Positions 43,207 to 64,000 of a DNA stretch of 64,000 bases are shown in pieces. The notes under the pieces are model-generated. The model had not been told where the DNA came from, searched no databases, and saw only the letters and a list, made by a program, of their open reading frames with translations. How positions within the stretch are numbered: position 1 is the stretch's first letter; the number at the start of each line of letters is the position of its first letter. A program made the position numbers and the translations under genes. This DNA is from Actinophytocola sp044466355. Lineage in GTDB: Bacteria > Actinomycetota > Actinomycetes > Mycobacteriales > Pseudonocardiaceae. The stretch lies in contig NZ_JBITMQ010000006.1 in the NCBI RefSeq assembly GCF_044466355.1, positions 310,001-374,000 of the forward strand, given 5' to 3'.

Positions 43207-44775
43207 GTGGCACCCCAGTTGCGCACGCTCGTCGACGTGGCGCGCACCCACGCTGCCAAGCAGCCGGACGCGATCGCGATGATCTGCGAGGGCCGCCGGA
43301 TCGACTACGCGACGCTGCACCGGGTGAGCAACCAGGTCGCGCACGGCCTGGCCGCGGCGGGCGTCCGCGCCGGTGACCGCGTCGCGTACCTCGGCAAGGA
43401 GTCCGAGCACTACTACGAGCTGCTGTTCGGCGCGGCGAAGTGCGGCGTGGTGCTGGTGCCGATCAACTGGCGGCTGGCCGCCGACGAGGTCGACCACATC
43501 CTGCGCGACTCCGGCACCGCGGTGCTTTTCGCGGACACGGCGGCGGAGGCGGTGGCCGACCGGCTGGCGCCGGAGCTGCCGTCGCTGACGACGGTCGTGC
43601 GGCTGGACGAGCCGGGCGCGCCCGGTGCCGGGTTCGCGGCGTGGCTGGCGGGGCAGCCGGACACGAACGTGCTCGCCCGGGTCACGCCGGACACGCCGCT
43701 GGTGCAGATGTACACGAGCGGCACGACCGGCCTGCCGAAGGGCGTCGTGCTGGGGCACCGCAGCTTCTTCGCGGTCCGCAACGCGCTCGCCGAGGCGGGG
43801 GAGACGTGGATCGACTTCCACCCGTCGGACGTGAGCCTCATCGGCATGGCCGGGTTCCACATCGGCGGTATCTGGTGGGCGAACCAGGGCTTCGCGGCCG
43901 GTGCCACCAACGTGGTGATGCGCGAGTTCACCACGGCGGGTGCCGTCGAGCTGATCAGGACACTCGGCGTGACGACGGCGTGCCTGGTGCCCGCGATGAT
44001 GCGGCTCCTGCTCACCGAACCGGGCGTCACGAAGGACGACTTCACCACGCTGCGCAAGGTCATCTACGGCGGCGCGCCGATCTCGGCCGGGCTGCTCGCG
44101 CGGTGTGTCGAGGGTTTCGGCTGCGAGTTCGCGCAGATCTACGGGCTGACGGAGACCGGCAACACGGCCGTCTGCCTGCCGCCCGCCGACCACACGCCGG
44201 ACAGCGGCCGCATGCAGGCCGCGGGGCGGGCGTACCCGGGCTTCGGGCTGAAGGTCGCGGACTCCGCGGGCAACCCGCTGCCGCCGGGCGAGGTCGGCGA
44301 GGTGTGGCTGAAGACCCCGGCGGCGATGCTGGAGTACTGGAACCTGCCGGAGGCGACGGCGCGCACGCTGGTCGACGGCTGGGTCGTCACCGGTGACGCG
44401 GGCGTTCTCGACGAGGACGGTTACCTGTTCATCCGCGACCGCATCAAGGACATGATCATCGTCGCGGGCGAGAACGTGTACCCGGCGGAGATCGAGAACG
44501 TCATCGGCAAGCACCCGAAGGTCGCCGAGTCCGCGGTCGTCGGCGTGCCGGACGAGCGATGGGGCGAGGTCGTGCACGCGTTCGTCGTGCCGGTGGAGGG
44601 CGAGACGCTGACGGAGCGGGAGATGGCGCTGTTCCTGAAGGGGAAGCTGGCGACGTTCAAGCAGCCGCTGAACTACGAGTTCATCGAGAAGGTGCCGCGC
44701 AACCCGAGCGGCAAGATCCTGCGGCGCGAGCTGCGGGAACGCTTCTGGGAAGGGCACGAGCGCCGGGTGAGCTGA
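43207..44775 (+). CDS. scoC: Fatty acyl-AMP/ACP ligase of the isonitrile pathway (ScoC/FadD10 type)
   Basis: A 522-residue ANL enzyme: VQMYTSGTTGLPKGVVLGHRS (P-loop), YGLTETGNTAVC, the hinge GWVVTGDAGVLDEDGYLFIRDRIKDMIIVAGENVYPAEIE, and the catalytic Lys in PRNPSGKILRRELRE. FadD10 and ScoC activate a short or medium enoic acid as AMP ester and load it on the pathway ACP. Pairing with the FcoT-like gene is the Rv0098-Rv0099 order. The GTG start has an AGGAGG site. A strong terminator follows, ending this transcription unit. Confidence 0.85.
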   Translation: MAPQLRTLVDVARTHAAKQPDAIAMICEGRRIDYATLHRVSNQVAHGLAAAGVRAGDRVAYLGKESEHYYELLFGAAKCGVVLVPINWRLAADEVDHILRDSGTAVLFADTAAEAVADRLAPELPSLTTVVRLDEPGAPGAGFAAWLAGQPDTNVLARVTPDTPLVQMYTSGTTGLPKGVVLGHRSFFAVRNALAEAGETWIDFHPSDVSLIGMAGFHIGGIWWANQGFAAGATNVVMREFTTAGAVELIRTLGVTTACLVPAMMRLLLTEPGVTKDDFTTLRKVIYGGAPISAGLLARCVEGFGCEFAQIYGLTETGNTAVCLPPADHTPDSGRMQAAGRAYPGFGLKVADSAGNPLPPGEVGEVWLKTPAAMLEYWNLPEATARTLVDGWVVTGDAGVLDEDGYLFIRDRIKDMIIVAGENVYPAEIENVIGKHPKVAESAVVGVPDERWGEVVHAFVVPVEGETLTEREMALFLKGKLATFKQPLNYEFIEKVPRNPSGKILRRELRERFWEGHERRVS

Positions 44776-44780
44776 GCGTG

Positions 44781-44829
44781 CTGAAGGACCCCTTTGGCAC
44801 CGGGCGTGCGTGCTGAAGGGGTCCTTCAG
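44781..44829 (+). terminator. Strong terminator after the acyl ligase gene
   Basis: Perfect 14-bp arms CTGAAGGACCCCTT (44781-44794) and AAGGGGTCCTTCAG (44816-44829) with a 21-base loop, six bases behind the ligase stop. Confidence 0.85.
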
Positions 44830-44865
44830 GGCGGCGGGGCGGCCGACGCTTCAAGGGAGTGGGCC

Positions 44866-45369
44866 ATGGGGCGGTTCTGGTCGGTGTGGTTGACCGGGTT
44901 CCTCGCCGGGCCTTCCACCGCCGCGCCGGTCGGGTTGGCGTTGCGGCTGCCTCCGTGGGCGACCGTGCTCGCCGTGTCGGCGGGGGCCTGGGCGAGCTTC
45001 GTGATCGCGCTCTTCGCGATGGAGTGGGTGCGCCGCCTGCGCAAGGTCCGCCTCCGCTACCGGCCGCGCCTGCTGCTCCGCTACAGCCTGACCGCCCGCT
45101 ACCTCCGCCGTCGCCGTGAGCGCGCGGCCGATCCCGAACGGCAGGCCGCCCGGCTGGAGAAGGCGCGCCGGATGCTGACCCGCTTCGGTCCCGCCGGGTT
45201 CGGACTGGTCGGTCCCGCCCTGTTCGGGACGTGGGTGTCCGCCGTGCTGGGGGCCGCGCTGGGGCTGGCCCGTCAGCGGTTGCTGGTGTGGCTGGTGGTC
45301 GGTGCGACCACGTGGAGCGCCGTCCTGGTGCTCGCCTCGCACACCGTGCTCGGCTGGCTCTTCGCCTGA
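44866..45369 (+). CDS. Small multi-spanning membrane protein
   Basis: A 167-residue protein with about four hydrophobic segments: FWSVWLTGFLAGPSTAAPVGLAL, TVLAVSAGAWASFVIALFAM, the pair GPAGFGLVGPALFGTWVSAVLGAALGLA and LLVWLVVGATTWSAVLVLASHTVLGWL. A basic helical loop lies in the middle (RRLRKVRLRYRPRLLLRYSL). The repeated G-P-A-x-x-G pattern recalls small multidrug-export/DedA-like proteins. Function cannot be assigned. The ATG with AAGGGAG upstream was chosen over a longer frame that runs through the terminator. Confidence 0.6.
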   Translation: MGRFWSVWLTGFLAGPSTAAPVGLALRLPPWATVLAVSAGAWASFVIALFAMEWVRRLRKVRLRYRPRLLLRYSLTARYLRRRRERAADPERQAARLEKARRMLTRFGPAGFGLVGPALFGTWVSAVLGAALGLARQRLLVWLVVGATTWSAVLVLASHTVLGWLFA

Positions 45370-45445
45370 GTGGCCTGCCTCACACCATGTCAGGAATCGC
45401 GTCCCCGCGGTGTCTTGTGCTCGGACCTCGAGCGAAGGAGACACC

Positions 45446-46612
45446 ATGGGCACCGATGTGGTCGTGATCGGCGGTGGGTACGCCGGCGTCATGGCGGCCA
45501 ACCGGCTCACGCAGCGCGACGACGTCACCGTCACCGTGATCAACCCGCGTACCAGCTTCGTCCACCGGATGCGGCTGCACCAGCTGGTCGGCGGCTCCGA
45601 CGACGCGCTCGTCGAGTTCGTCGACGTCGTCGCGGACGGCGTGCGGCTCGTCGTCGACACGGTGACGAGGATCGACGCGCCCACTCGCACCCTCACCCTG
45701 GCCAACGGTGATCCGGTCGGCTACGACCACCTGATCTACGCGGTCGGCAGCGGCGGCGCCACCCCGAGCGTGCCCGGTGCCGCCGAGTTCGCCTACTCGG
45801 TCACGAGCCTGGAGGAGGCGCTGCGGCTGCGGTCGGTCCTCGCGGACACACCGTCGCGGGCACCGGTCACCGTCGTCGGCGCGGGGCCGCTCGGCATCGA
45901 GGTGGCCGCCGAGTTGGCGGAAGTGGGCCGGGCCGTGTCGTTGGCCGGGCCGCTCGGGCCCTACCTGCACCCGCGCGGCAGGCGTTCGGTCGCCAAGGAG
46001 CTCGCGAAGCTCGGCGTGACCGTGCTGGACACCGCGACCGTGACCGCCGTGACCGCCGACGCCGTGCGGCTCGACGACGGCCGCGAGCTGCCGAGCGCCG
46101 TGACCATCTGGACCGCCGGTTTCCACGCGCCGGACCTGGCGCGGCGCAGTGGCCTGCGCACCGACGCCCTCGGCCGCCTGCTCACCGACGAGACCCTGAC
46201 CAGCGTCGACGACGACCGCATCGTCGCGACCGGCGACGCCGCCGCGCCGTCCGGCGTGCCGTTGCGGATGAGCGCTCAGGCCGCGCTGCCGCTGGGCGCG
46301 TACGCCGCCGACACGGTGCTCACCCGGATCGCGGGCGACCGGCCGGCGGACCTCACCCTGAACATCGCCGCCATGTGCGTCAGCCTCGGGCGGCGGGCGG
46401 GCGTGTTCCAGTTCGCCCGCTTCGACGACACCGCGATCGGTCTCCACGTGGCGGGCAGGCTCGGCGCGAAGCTCAAGGAGGCGTCGTGCCAGAGCCCGAT
46501 CTCGCAGTTGGCGAGGGAGGCGCGCAAACCCGGTTCGCACAGGTGGCCGGTCAAGGACGGCAAGCGGGCACGGCGCGTCGAGGCGGAGCGCGGCGCAGCC
46601 GTGGCCGTGTGA
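45446..46612 (+). CDS. FAD-dependent NAD(P)H dehydrogenase-like oxidoreductase
   Basis: A 388-residue protein of the NDH-2/AIF-like fold. The FAD loop is VVVIGGGYAGVMAANRL, the NAD(P) loop VTVVGAGPLGIEVAAELAEVGRAVSL, ATG loops are HLIYAVGSG and TIWTAGFHAP, and the C-terminal FAD contact is IVATGDAA. Such oxidoreductases are the standard neighbour and target of ECF41 sigma factors, one of which starts 11 bases downstream. GAAGGAG precedes the ATG. No C-terminal membrane anchor is evident. Confidence 0.85.
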   Translation: MGTDVVVIGGGYAGVMAANRLTQRDDVTVTVINPRTSFVHRMRLHQLVGGSDDALVEFVDVVADGVRLVVDTVTRIDAPTRTLTLANGDPVGYDHLIYAVGSGGATPSVPGAAEFAYSVTSLEEALRLRSVLADTPSRAPVTVVGAGPLGIEVAAELAEVGRAVSLAGPLGPYLHPRGRRSVAKELAKLGVTVLDTATVTAVTADAVRLDDGRELPSAVTIWTAGFHAPDLARRSGLRTDALGRLLTDETLTSVDDDRIVATGDAAAPSGVPLRMSAQAALPLGAYAADTVLTRIAGDRPADLTLNIAAMCVSLGRRAGVFQFARFDDTAIGLHVAGRLGAKLKEASCQSPISQLAREARKPGSHRWPVKDGKRARRVEAERGAAVAV

Positions 46613-46623
46613 GGATCGCGGAC

Positions 46624-47508
46624 ATGGGTGATCCGGCGACCGAGGCGTTCCTCGCCCACCGCAACCTGCTGTTCGTGGTCGCCTACGAGCTGCTCGGCTC
46701 GGCGGCCGACGCGGAGGACGTCCTGCAGGAGACGTGGCTGCGGTGGGTGGCGGTCGACGTGGACGAGGTACGCGACCAGCGCGCGTACCTCGTCCGGATC
46801 ACGACCCGCCAGGCGCTGAACCGGTTGCGCGCGGTGCAACGCCGCCGGGAGGCGTACGTCGGGTCGTGGCTGCCGGAACCGCTGCTCACCGCACCGGACG
46901 TCGCAGAGGACGTCGAGATGGCGGAGAGCATGTCGATGGCGCTCATGCTCGTGCTGGAGACGTTGTCGCCGACCGAACGGGCCGTGTTCGTGCTGCGCGA
47001 GGCGTTCAACGTGGGTTACGACGACATCGCCGAGGCGCTGGACAAGACGCCCGCCGCCGTGCACCAGATCGCGCACCGGGCACGCAAACACGTCGAGGCC
47101 CGGCGGCCGCGGGAGGCGGTGTCGCCGAGCCGGACGAGGGCGGCGGTGGCGGCGTTCCAGCGCGCGATCGAGACCAGGAACCTGCAGGGGCTGCTCGACG
47201 TGCTCGCTCCCGACGTGGTCGCGATCAGCGACGGCGGCGGTGTCAAGCAGGCGTGGGCGCGTCCGATGACCGGGGCCGACAAGGTCAGCCGCTTCATGCT
47301 CGGCGGCCTCGCGAGGTACGAGGTGGCGGTCACCGCGGAACCGGCGGTGGTCAACGGCAACCCGGCGCTGATGCTGCGTGTGAACGGCGAACTCGACGGT
47401 GTGCTGGCGGTGCGGGTCGCGGGGGACCGGATCACCGGGCTCTACTACGTGCGCAACCCGGCGAAGCTGCACCACGTCGAGTCGGAGACGCCGGTGACCC
47501 TTATCTGA
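46624..47508 (+). CDS. ECF41-family sigma factor with fused SnoaL-like domain
   Basis: A 294-residue sigma factor: region 2 (FVVAYELLGSAADAEDVLQETWLRW), the linker motif YVGSWLPEPLL, region 4 (LSPTERAVFVLREAFNVGYDDIAEALDKTPAAVHQIAHRARKHV), then a C-terminal SnoaL-like domain with DGGGVKQAWARP and NGNPALMLRVNG. These extra motifs define ECF41 (SigJ) proteins, whose C-terminal domain takes the place of an anti-sigma factor. The partner oxidoreductase is directly upstream. The end overlaps the convergent DUF397 gene by eight bases. Confidence 0.9.
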   Translation: MGDPATEAFLAHRNLLFVVAYELLGSAADAEDVLQETWLRWVAVDVDEVRDQRAYLVRITTRQALNRLRAVQRRREAYVGSWLPEPLLTAPDVAEDVEMAESMSMALMLVLETLSPTERAVFVLREAFNVGYDDIAEALDKTPAAVHQIAHRARKHVEARRPREAVSPSRTRAAVAAFQRAIETRNLQGLLDVLAPDVVAISDGGGVKQAWARPMTGADKVSRFMLGGLARYEVAVTAEPAVVNGNPALMLRVNGELDGVLAVRVAGDRITGLYYVRNPAKLHHVESETPVTLI

Positions 47509-47650
47509 CGTGCGTGAGGAGGCTCCGCAGCGCGCCCCGGCTCACGGGCAGGACCGCGATGGGGGACTTGCTGTCGCGGAGCGCCTGAAGATCGCCCCGA
47601 ACTTCCACGCAGTTGCCGTCTTCGGAGCGGGTGGACTTGTGCCAAGTCAT
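47501..47650 (-). CDS. DUF397 small protein
   Basis: A 49-residue gene of the WxKSxRS...GNCVEVR...LRDSKSP...L type: it opens MTWHKSTRSEDGNCVEV and ends LRSLLTHVR. DUF397 proteins regularly accompany DUF5753 helix-turn-helix regulators in actinomycetes and are thought to be their antagonists or partners. The ATG overlaps the regulator stop as ATGA. BldB/WhiJ-like systems are the known relatives. Confidence 0.88.
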   Translation of the reverse strand: MTWHKSTRSEDGNCVEVRGDLQALRDSKSPIAVLPVSRGALRSLLTHVR

Positions 47651-48480
47651 CGGAACTCCCTCACAAGCGTTCGCAACAGCGTCGTGCTTTCCATGGTGGA
47701 AAGGGCGAGCTGGTTCAACAAGGCGAGTCTCTCGGTATAGAGCTTAGCTTGATCATCGAACAGATACACGCCTCCACCAGCGACCTCGACGTTCACCACC
47801 GGGGACGTGTTGGGGAACGTCATGTACAGCCAGCTGTGGCTAACCCCTCCGTAGGGCAGTTGCCTCGGCATGATGCGGATGCCGATACCTCGATCTCGTG
47901 CGCTGGCCAGATGGAGCAGTTGTTCGCGGTGCGCCTTGTGGCCTCCGAACGGGGTGAACAGTGCAGTCTCGTGGATGAAAGCGGTGTAGTCGATGTTGCC
48001 GAGGATCTTCTGTCGCCGTTTCCTTGCCACCCAACGGAGTTGGGCGTCTTCCTCGCTGGCGCTTCCCGACTGCCAGACTGCCATCGCGTAGGGCTCGATC
48101 TGGAGGAGGCCCGGGATCAGTGACACAGCCCAGTCGGTGAGGCTGTTCGCTTCCGCCGCATAGCTTGCCAGGACGCCCATCTCTTCCGGGACGCCGGGCA
48201 GCGGCTTGTCCCACCAGCCCGCCGAGTTGTCGGCCCTCGCGTCCCTGATGATCTCCGCGCGTTCGGGCGCGGGCAGCCGGTACGCGGTCACGATCGTCGC
48301 GACCTCCTCGCTCGTGATCTCCCGGATTCCGTTCTCCGTACGGGAGAGCGTCGACGGGGACCAGCCCAACAGCTCCGCTGCCTCTTCGAGCGAGAAATCC
48401 GTGCGCTGCCTGCGAATCGCGCGCAGGCGCGCGCCGATGCGCCGGTTTCGTGGCCTCGGTTGCCGACGGTCGCCACCCAC
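47647..48480 (-). CDS. XRE helix-turn-helix regulator with DUF5753 domain (WhiJ-like)
   Basis: A 277-residue protein. The N-terminal XRE domain IGARLRAIRRQRTDFSLEEAAELLGWSPSTLSRTENGIREITSEEV is followed by the DUF5753 domain (SLIPGLLQIEPYAMAVW, ARKRRQKIL, FIHETAL, IRIMPRQLPYGGVSHSWLYMTFP). It pairs with the overlapping DUF397 gene. A perfect 8-bp inverted repeat sits at its 5' end and may be its own operator. The GTG start at 48480 has AAGGGGA upstream. Confidence 0.88.
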   Translation of the reverse strand: MGGDRRQPRPRNRRIGARLRAIRRQRTDFSLEEAAELLGWSPSTLSRTENGIREITSEEVATIVTAYRLPAPERAEIIRDARADNSAGWWDKPLPGVPEEMGVLASYAAEANSLTDWAVSLIPGLLQIEPYAMAVWQSGSASEEDAQLRWVARKRRQKILGNIDYTAFIHETALFTPFGGHKAHREQLLHLASARDRGIGIRIMPRQLPYGGVSHSWLYMTFPNTSPVVNVEVAGGGVYLFDDQAKLYTERLALLNQLALSTMESTTLLRTLVREFR

Positions 48481-48489
48481 TGTCTGTCC

Positions 48490-48508
48490 CCTTTCCGGTG
48501 CGGAAAGG
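48490..48508. promoter_or_regulatory. Inverted repeat before the DUF5753 regulator
   Basis: CCTTTCCG-GTG-CGGAAAGG is a perfect 8-bp inverted repeat located 10 bases before the regulator start, with a further CCCTTTCC half-site at 48515. The placement over the ribosome binding region suggests autoregulation. Confidence 0.5.
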
Positions 48509-48614
48509 AGTTTTCCCTTTCCAGAGGGACATTAGCGGTAGTCCTACGTGGATTCGAGGCACCGCAACAGGTTCCCCGACAACTTCACCCAGTAGGTGAC
48601 GACGGGCGTCGCAG

Positions 48615-61346
<12,732 letters not shown>

Positions 61347-61401
61347 GTCGTAAGCCTCGCTAGAAGTCGTTGGTACCAGCGTTCATGCTGTCCCCGCGCG
61401 C

Positions 61402-62175
61402 TCACTGCCCGGTAACCGCCAGCTGGATCGCCGAGTCGTGTTCGAGGATCCGCCGCTGCAGCTCCTGCAGCTCACGTCCCGGTTCGAGGCCGACGCTGTC
61501 GATGAGCGCCTCCCGGGTGCGCCGGTAGATCCGCAGCGCGTCCGCCTGCCTGCCCGACCGGTAGAGCGCCAGCATGAACTGCTGGCACAGCCGTTCCCGC
61601 AGCGGTTCGGTCGCGGTCAGCACCTCGAGCTCCGGCGTGATCTCCCGGTGGCGCCCGCACACCAGCTCGGCGTCCAGCCGGTCCTCCAGAGTGGACAGGC
61701 GCTCGTCCTCGACCGCCGCCACCTCCGACCACCGGTAGCCGGCCTCGACCAGGTCGGCGAGCGCGGGACCGCGCCACAGCGCCAGCCCGGCCCGCAGCAA
61801 CTCGGCGCCGTGCTCTGGTTCGCCGTCCGCGATCGCCCGCCTGCCGTCGTGGGCGAGCGCGCGGAAGCGGTACAGGTCGACGTCGGAGGTGTCGACGGAC
61901 AGCTGGTAGCCCGGCGGGTGCGTGCGCAGGTCGCCCGGCCGCCCGGCGAGGACGCGCCGGAGCCCGGAGACCGCGTTCTGGATCATCTTGCGCGCGGTCG
62001 GTGGCGGGGTGCGGTCCCACATCGCCCCCAGCAGCCCGCTGGTCGGCACGACCTTGTTCGCGTGCAGCAGGAGGTAGCCGAGAATCGCGCGTTGTTTGAC
62101 CCCGCCGAGTTCGAGCGGCTCGGTGTCGCCGGTGACTTCGATACTTCCGAGAACAGAAAACCTCATGGGTTTCAC
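61402..62175 (-). CDS. SARP-family regulator of the PKS locus
   Basis: A 257-residue SARP: winged helix RFSVLGSIEVTGDTEPLELGGVKQRAILGYLLLHANKVVPTSGLLGAMW, then the activator domain (LYRFRALAHDGRRAIADGEPEHGAELLRAGLALWRG...LYRSGRQADALRIYRRTREALIDSVGLEPGRELQELQRRIL). It is the small SARP type (ActII-ORF4/RedD size). It lies just upstream of the PKS on the same strand and divergent from the 61-residue peptide gene, so it could activate both. Starts at 62175 or 62166 are possible. Confidence 0.9.
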   Translation of the reverse strand: MKPMRFSVLGSIEVTGDTEPLELGGVKQRAILGYLLLHANKVVPTSGLLGAMWDRTPPPTARKMIQNAVSGLRRVLAGRPGDLRTHPPGYQLSVDTSDVDLYRFRALAHDGRRAIADGEPEHGAELLRAGLALWRGPALADLVEAGYRWSEVAAVEDERLSTLEDRLDAELVCGRHREITPELEVLTATEPLRERLCQQFMLALYRSGRQADALRIYRRTREALIDSVGLEPGRELQELQRRILEHDSAIQLAVTGQ

Positions 62176-62501
62176 TCCGAGTCTGGAAATGCCCCAGTCA
62201 CCACGGAATGGTTACATCCGAGTGAGCGCCGGGGAACATTCCCATGTCACGCGTCCGGATGTGAACAAGCGAAACCGGCACGGTGATCGCCTCACGGGTG
62301 CCCGCGCCGGCCGCAAGGGTAGACCTCCAGCCTAGCCGAGCAGGCGCGGCCAGTCGATATGAGCGATTCACGGCTTGGCCGGGTGAGAAACCATGGGCCA
62401 ACGATGAGCATGGAACTTGCCCACGACCACCCTGATGGCGCAGATTTGAGACCAGCGGTTGCTCCCCACTATCGCAAAACGAACCCCAAGGAGACTCCAA
62501 T
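62176..62501. promoter_or_regulatory. Divergent control region between SARP and peptide gene
   Basis: A 326-base gap. ACATCCG (62214-62220) and CGGATGT (62256-62262) are inverted arms 35 bases apart, and TCCGAGT recurs at 62177 and 62217; such repeats could be regulator sites. The right half has the A/T-richer look of a promoter, with TTGAGA near 62443. No gene is supported here. Confidence 0.4.
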
Positions 62502-62687
62502 GTCCACCACCACGAGCGAGCTTCTCCGTTCCTTCTTCTTCAACGGCGGCGAGGCCCCGGCCGGCGGCACCATCACCATCGACGTCCTGGACAGCATGAC
62601 CAACGTCGGTCTCGCCGCGGTCGCACCGACCACGATCAGCTGGTCGGACGGCCGCGCCACGGGCGACAACGCGGTCGCGTCCTGAGT
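62502..62687 (+). CDS. 61-residue peptide, possible RiPP-like precursor, unrecognised
   Basis: A short gene with a strong AAGGAGA ribosome binding site eight bases before ATG 62502. The peptide opens MSTTTSELLRSFFFNGG, passes through AGGTITIDVLDSMTNVG and closes TTISWSDGRATGDNAVAS. It has no Cys, but eight or so Ser/Thr in the second half. It is not a known domain to me. The stop lies about ten bases before a perfect 13-bp hairpin, so the gene appears to be a single, strongly expressed unit. It is divergent from a SARP and before a type II thioesterase. Precursor peptide is one reading; a small accessory protein of the PKS locus is another. Confidence 0.65.
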
Positions 62688-62696
62688 GCACAGTGG

Positions 62697-62733
62697 CGGG
62701 CTCATCACCGGATCGGGGCTGGTGATGAGCCCG
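62697..62733 (+). terminator. Terminator behind the 61-residue peptide gene
   Basis: Perfect 13-bp arms CGGGCTCATCACC (62697-62709) and GGTGATGAGCCCG (62721-62733) with an 11-base loop, followed by TCGTCATGTTCG. It separates the peptide gene from the thioesterase gene and can act as terminator or attenuator. Confidence 0.8.
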
Positions 62734-62770
62734 TCGTCATGTTCGTGAACAGCGACAACGAGCTCCCGAG

Positions 62771-63538
62771 GTGAGCGAGATGACCGACACCGACCTGTGG
62801 GTCCGGCGGTTCCACCCGGCGGACGACGCCGCGACGCGGTTGCTCTGCCTGTCACACGCGGGCGGCTCCGCGAGCTACTTCTTCGGGGTGTCCAGGGCAC
62901 TCGCGCCTGAGATCGACGTGCTGGCCGTGCAGTACCCCGGCCGCCAGGACCGGCTGCGGGAGCCGTGCCTGCGCTCGATCCACGACCTCGCCGACGGCCT
63001 CCTGCCCGCCGTCCTCCCACTCGCCGACCGACCGCTGACGATCTTCGGTCACAGTCTCGGTGCGACACTCGGCTACGAGCTGGCACGCCGTTTGGAGCAG
63101 TCGGGTGTCATACCGACCGCCCTGTTCGCGTCCGGCCGTCCGGCCCCACATCGCACCCGCCTGGAACGCACCCACCTGCGCGACGACGCGGGCCTGCTGG
63201 CGGCCATGAAGGCCCTCGGCGGCACCGAGGCGGCCCTGCTCGACGACGAGGACGTCCGTGCCATGGTCATGCCCGCCATTCGCGGCGACTACGTGGCCGC
63301 GGAAACGTACACGCATCGTCCCGGCCCGAAACTGAGCTGTCCGCTCTACGCGCTCACCGGAGACAATGATCCGAAAGTGACGGTCGCGGAAGCGGACGCG
63401 TGGCGCGAACACACCTCCGCGGAATTCGAGCTGACGGTGTTTCCCGGTGGTCATTTCTATCTGAACGACGTCGTGCCGGACATTCTCGGCAAGCTCCGCA
63501 CCCACGCCCGGTCAGTGTCGGCCGAAGCGGCGAGCTGA
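62771..63538 (+). CDS. Type II (editing) thioesterase
   Basis: A 255-residue RifR/GrsT-type hydrolase. RLLCLSHAGGSASYFFG is the oxyanion start, IFGHSLGATLGYELARRL holds the catalytic Ser, YALTGDNDPKVT the Asp and FPGGHFYLND the His. These enzymes clear wrongly loaded acyl groups from PKS or NRPS carrier proteins. Position near the large PKS suggests it serves that enzyme, and possibly releases its product since no TE domain is present there. Start GTG 62771 follows GAGGTGAG. Confidence 0.88.
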   Translation: MSEMTDTDLWVRRFHPADDAATRLLCLSHAGGSASYFFGVSRALAPEIDVLAVQYPGRQDRLREPCLRSIHDLADGLLPAVLPLADRPLTIFGHSLGATLGYELARRLEQSGVIPTALFASGRPAPHRTRLERTHLRDDAGLLAAMKALGGTEAALLDDEDVRAMVMPAIRGDYVAAETYTHRPGPKLSCPLYALTGDNDPKVTVAEADAWREHTSAEFELTVFPGGHFYLNDVVPDILGKLRTHARSVSAEAAS

Positions 63539-63556
63539 CCGCGCCACGTGGCCGAG

Positions 63557-64000
63557 TCAGGGCAGTTGTGCGACCGACTGGCTTTGGTGAGCGAGCCTGC
63601 GCAGCGCGGTGACGAGGGCGTCACCGAGTACGGTGCCGACCACCGCGCCCTCCAGCATGGCGTCGACGTCCGCGATGCCGCCGACGTACTCGAGGTCGGC
63701 GGCGGCGATCCGCTCGCACGCCTCGGCGTACACGTCCAGCTTGTGGGTCCACACGCCGTGTTCGAGTTGCCGCGCGCTGACCAGCACCGCGACCACCGTC
63801 TGCCACGCGCGGCTGTCGGGCCGTGCCTGCCAGCCGCGCCGCTCGACCATCTCCGCCACGTTACGGTCGGCCTCCGCCCACGCGTCGTCGTGCGGCAGGT
63901 CCGGCTGTCCGCTGATGCTCTCCTGCGCGGTGTAGAGCATCCGGCGGACCGTCTCGTCGGGGGCGTCGGCCGCCGCCAGCACGTCACGGACCGCGGCGAT
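63557..64000 (-). CDS. MerR-like transcriptional regulator, C-terminal part only
   Basis: The frame is open to the right edge, so the N terminus is outside the window. The visible 147 residues are helical: EADRNVAEMVERRGWQARPDSRAWQTVVAVLVSARQL, then YAEACERIAAADLEYVGGI and DAMLEGAVVGTVLGDALVTALRRLAHQ. The GTVLGDAL...ALRRLA ending is typical of the effector domains of actinomycete MerR-type regulators. This rests on pattern memory, and a TetR-like protein is a weaker alternative. Confidence 0.55.
   Translation of the reverse strand: MAAVRDVLAAADAPDETVRRMLYTAQESISGQPDLPHDDAWAEADRNVAEMVERRGWQARPDSRAWQTVVAVLVSARQLEHGVWTHKLDVYAEACERIAAADLEYVGGIADVDAMLEGAVVGTVLGDALVTALRRLAHQSQSVAQLP

Noticed and set aside
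45385..45420. ECF41-type promoter (TGTCA...CGTC) before the oxidoreductase
   Set aside because: TGTCA and CGTC are present but the spacing is only about nine bases, too short for a -35/-10 pair.

Overview
The window is high-GC actinomycete DNA with frequent GTG starts, many ATGA/TGATG overlaps, a DUF5753/DUF397 regulator pair, a mycothiol-type isomerase, an ECF41 sigma factor and SARP regulators. Pseudonocardiaceae is the best guess from content alone. No rRNA, tRNA or CRISPR array was seen.

Bases 1-16.7k are ordinary accessory metabolism: an IclR regulator (cut by the window edge), a GH2 beta-mannosidase with a secreted nucleoside-hydrolase-like protein, an F420/NADP reductase divergent from an HxlR regulator and methyltransferase, LysR, a secreted kelch protein, a MarR/PPOX divergent pair whose start codons overlap inside a 20-bp palindrome, an imine-reductase-like enzyme, a probably inactive alpha/beta hydrolase, a zinc alcohol dehydrogenase, and a tightly coupled kinase-Thg1-DUF89 operon that looks like RNA repair.

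Bases 16-45k have a metal and isonitrile theme. An isonitrile-hydratase-like DJ-1 protein, a siderophore-interacting reductase and a copper operon (secreted membrane-anchored protein plus CopA) precede homologues of all five isonitrile lipopeptide (INLP, chalkophore) enzymes. These sit in two blocks: Fe(II)/2OG isonitrile synthase, ACP and NRPS at 22.5-27.6k, and FcoT-like thioesterase plus acyl-AMP ligase at 42.6-44.8k. The first block runs by overlapping stops and starts into an MFS exporter, a metal-chelate binding lipoprotein and a FecCD permease. Its ATPase gene is separated from the permease by an intact TnpB element. Between the blocks lie an ECF sigma/zf-HC2 anti-sigma pair, a two-component system, a SagB-type dehydrogenase, a TOMM YcaO cyclodehydratase and a SARP. 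The NRPS ends in a thioesterase instead of the reductase of characterised INLP synthetases, so a different end product is expected.

Bases 45-64k hold a small membrane protein, an oxidoreductase/ECF41 pair, the DUF5753/DUF397 pair and one giant PKS (AMP-ligase, dead KR, ACP, then two KS-AT-DH-KR-ACP modules, both malonyl-type). The PKS is predicted to add a conjugated diene to an unknown carboxylic starter. It is flanked by a SARP, a 61-residue peptide gene bounded by a strong RBS and a perfect hairpin, a type II thioesterase and a regulator cut by the right edge. The peptide is the best candidate in the window for an unrecognised RiPP-like precursor, although the link to the YcaO/SagB pair 21 kb away is speculative.
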